Origin: an uncultured bacterium
GTDB lineage: Bacteria > Planctomycetota > DG-23 > SLPQ01
Assembly (NCBI GenBank): GCA_937863625.1
Contig: CALMGO010000681.1
Coordinates: 1 to 5,445 of the forward strand
Direction: 5' to 3'
DNA: 5,445 nt
Shown here: in pieces, positions 4,620-5,445 of the stretch
Layout of the letters: every line of letters starts with the position of its first letter
Position numbering within the stretch: the first letter of the stretch is position 1
The notes under the pieces: generated by a model
What the model was told of the DNA's origin: nothing
What the model saw: only the letters and a program-made list of their open reading frames with translations
The model's database searches: none
Position numbers and translations under genes: made by a program

Positions 4620-5445
4620 AGGTCGCCATAGTCATCGAGCACTTCAACCCCAGGCGCGGCGGAGCCGAGACCTATACCGCCGGCCTTGTGGACCGTCTCG
4701 TCGCCGACGGCCACGACGTGCATGTCTTTGCCCAGGACTGGACCAACGAGCCCGCGCGCGTCACCATGATCCGTGTCCCCACAAAGGGCGTCACCGCCGC
4801 CGGAAGGGCGCTTTCCTTCGCCACCGAGGCCAGTGAACTCGCCGCCGAGGGCGGCTATGACGTCGTCCACTCCATGGCGAGAATCATGAAACTCGGAGTC
4901 TTTCACCCGCACGGCGGCGTCATGAAGGCGTCCATCCAGCAGTCGCTCGAGTCCAGCCCCTCCCATATCCAAAAGGGCCTCCGGCAGATGGCCCGCTGGA
5001 TGAATACCAAAAGCGACATGCTTCTCGAGCTCGAGTCGATCATCTACCAGCAAAACCCCACTCCGCGCCTCGTCGCCGTCTCCAACATGGTCGCCTCCGA
5101 CATGAAACGTCACTACGGCATCCCCGCCGACAGGATTGATGTCGTTTATAACGGCGTCGACACCCGGCGCTTTCGCCCCGAAAACCGCCTCGCCTACCGC
5201 GCCGCCGTCCGCACGGAGATCTCCGTCTCCGACGATACCGTGCTGCTTCTTCTGGTCGCGCACAATTACCGCCTCAAAGGCGTCGAGATATTTGTAAAGG
5301 TCATCGCCGAGTTGCAGCGCGCCGGCCGCAAAAATGTAAAGGGGCTCGTCGTCGGCGGTGGTTCCGCAGGCGCGTACGCCGGCCTTGCCGCAAAGATGGG
5401 CGTCGGCGACGCAGTTATCTTCCACGCCGCCACCTTTGACATAGA
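4616..5445 (+). CDS. Family 4 glycosyltransferase (GT-B fold), cut by the right edge
   Basis: The first 276 residues of a GT4-type transferase that moves a sugar from a nucleotide donor to an acceptor, as in cell-surface polysaccharide or lipopolysaccharide core assembly (RfaG/WaaG-like). The N-terminal Rossmann domain opens MKVAIVIEHFNPRRGGAE with the GGAE acceptor-side motif (15-18), followed by HPHGG (97-101). The interdomain region is AVSNMVASDMKRHYGIP (154-170), then VVYNGVD (176-182), and the second domain begins with AHNYRLKGVE (215-224), typical of RfaG-like members. The catalytic Glu-containing EX7E segment lies beyond the window, so activity cannot be confirmed. No membrane segment is seen; such enzymes work at the inner face of the cytoplasmic membrane. 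The ATG fits the family start. Its own SD is weak, and it probably depends on the overlapping leader ORF. It is divergent from the reductase cluster. Confidence 0.9.
   Translation, partial: MKVAIVIEHFNPRRGGAETYTAGLVDRLVADGHDVHVFAQDWTNEPARVTMIRVPTKGVTAAGRALSFATEASELAAEGGYDVVHSMARIMKLGVFHPHGGVMKASIQQSLESSPSHIQKGLRQMARWMNTKSDMLLELESIIYQQNPTPRLVAVSNMVASDMKRHYGIPADRIDVVYNGVDTRRFRPENRLAYRAAVRTEISVSDDTVLLLLVAHNYRLKGVEIFVKVIAELQRAGRKNVKGLVVGGGSAGAYAGLAAKMGVGDAVIFHAATFDI

Noticed and set aside
4547..5425. 292-codon minus-strand open frame opposite the glycosyltransferase
   Set aside because: Its Asp/Gly/Val-rich composition is typical of the complement of a GC-rich gene, and the plus strand has unmistakable GT4 motifs.

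Overview
The window reads as chromosome from a Gram-negative-type bacterium with fairly GC-rich, C/G-ending codons. Shine-Dalgarno (SD) sequences are strong (AAAGGAGG twice). One protein has a lipoprotein signal and another a twin-arginine (Tat) export signal. I cannot name the taxon. An exported iron-sulfur aldo/keto reductase beside a MazG-like protein and a family 4 glycosyltransferase is the kind of content seen in Planctomycetota, Verrucomicrobiota and related candidate phyla, but that is only an impression.

Left edge (1-285): the first codons of an unidentified minus-strand gene, with a leader that can fold its SD into a 9-bp stem. One copy of a 26-bp exact repeat follows (166-191), inside a more diverged 43-bp repeat.

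Defence-type module (286-2285): a type IV AbiE-like toxin-antitoxin pair in an unusual arrangement. The AbiEii-like nucleotidyltransferase is on the plus strand (286-1173) and the AbiEi-like antitoxin/regulator on the minus strand (1150-2025). They are tail to tail and overlap by 24 bp, instead of the classical abiEi-abiEii operon. Upstream of the antitoxin are two perfect palindromes of 32 and 34 bp sharing the core TAGTATATATACTA, probably its operators. A second copy of the 26-bp repeat (2260-2285) closes the module, so toxin, antitoxin and operators sit between direct repeats like a cassette.

Minus-strand cluster (2342-4337, transcribed right to left): Tat-exported aldo/keto reductase with two C-terminal Fe-S motifs and a degenerate catalytic tetrad, then a MazG-like nucleotide pyrophosphohydrolase whose SD overlaps the reductase stop codon, then a small lipoprotein of unknown function. 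The first two look translationally coupled.

Right edge (4338-5445): a divergent promoter region with two inverted TACAAT boxes, then a plus-strand glycosyltransferase cut by the window end. Its leader is elaborate. A nine-codon ORF ends in an ATGA overlap with the glycosyltransferase start. The SD of that small ORF lies in an 11-bp hairpin, and a second 7-bp stem closes exactly before the glycosyltransferase ATG.

The best candidates for something undescribed are the convergent AbiE cassette with twin long operators and the two structured leaders. No tRNA, rRNA, CRISPR array or complete transposase gene was seen.
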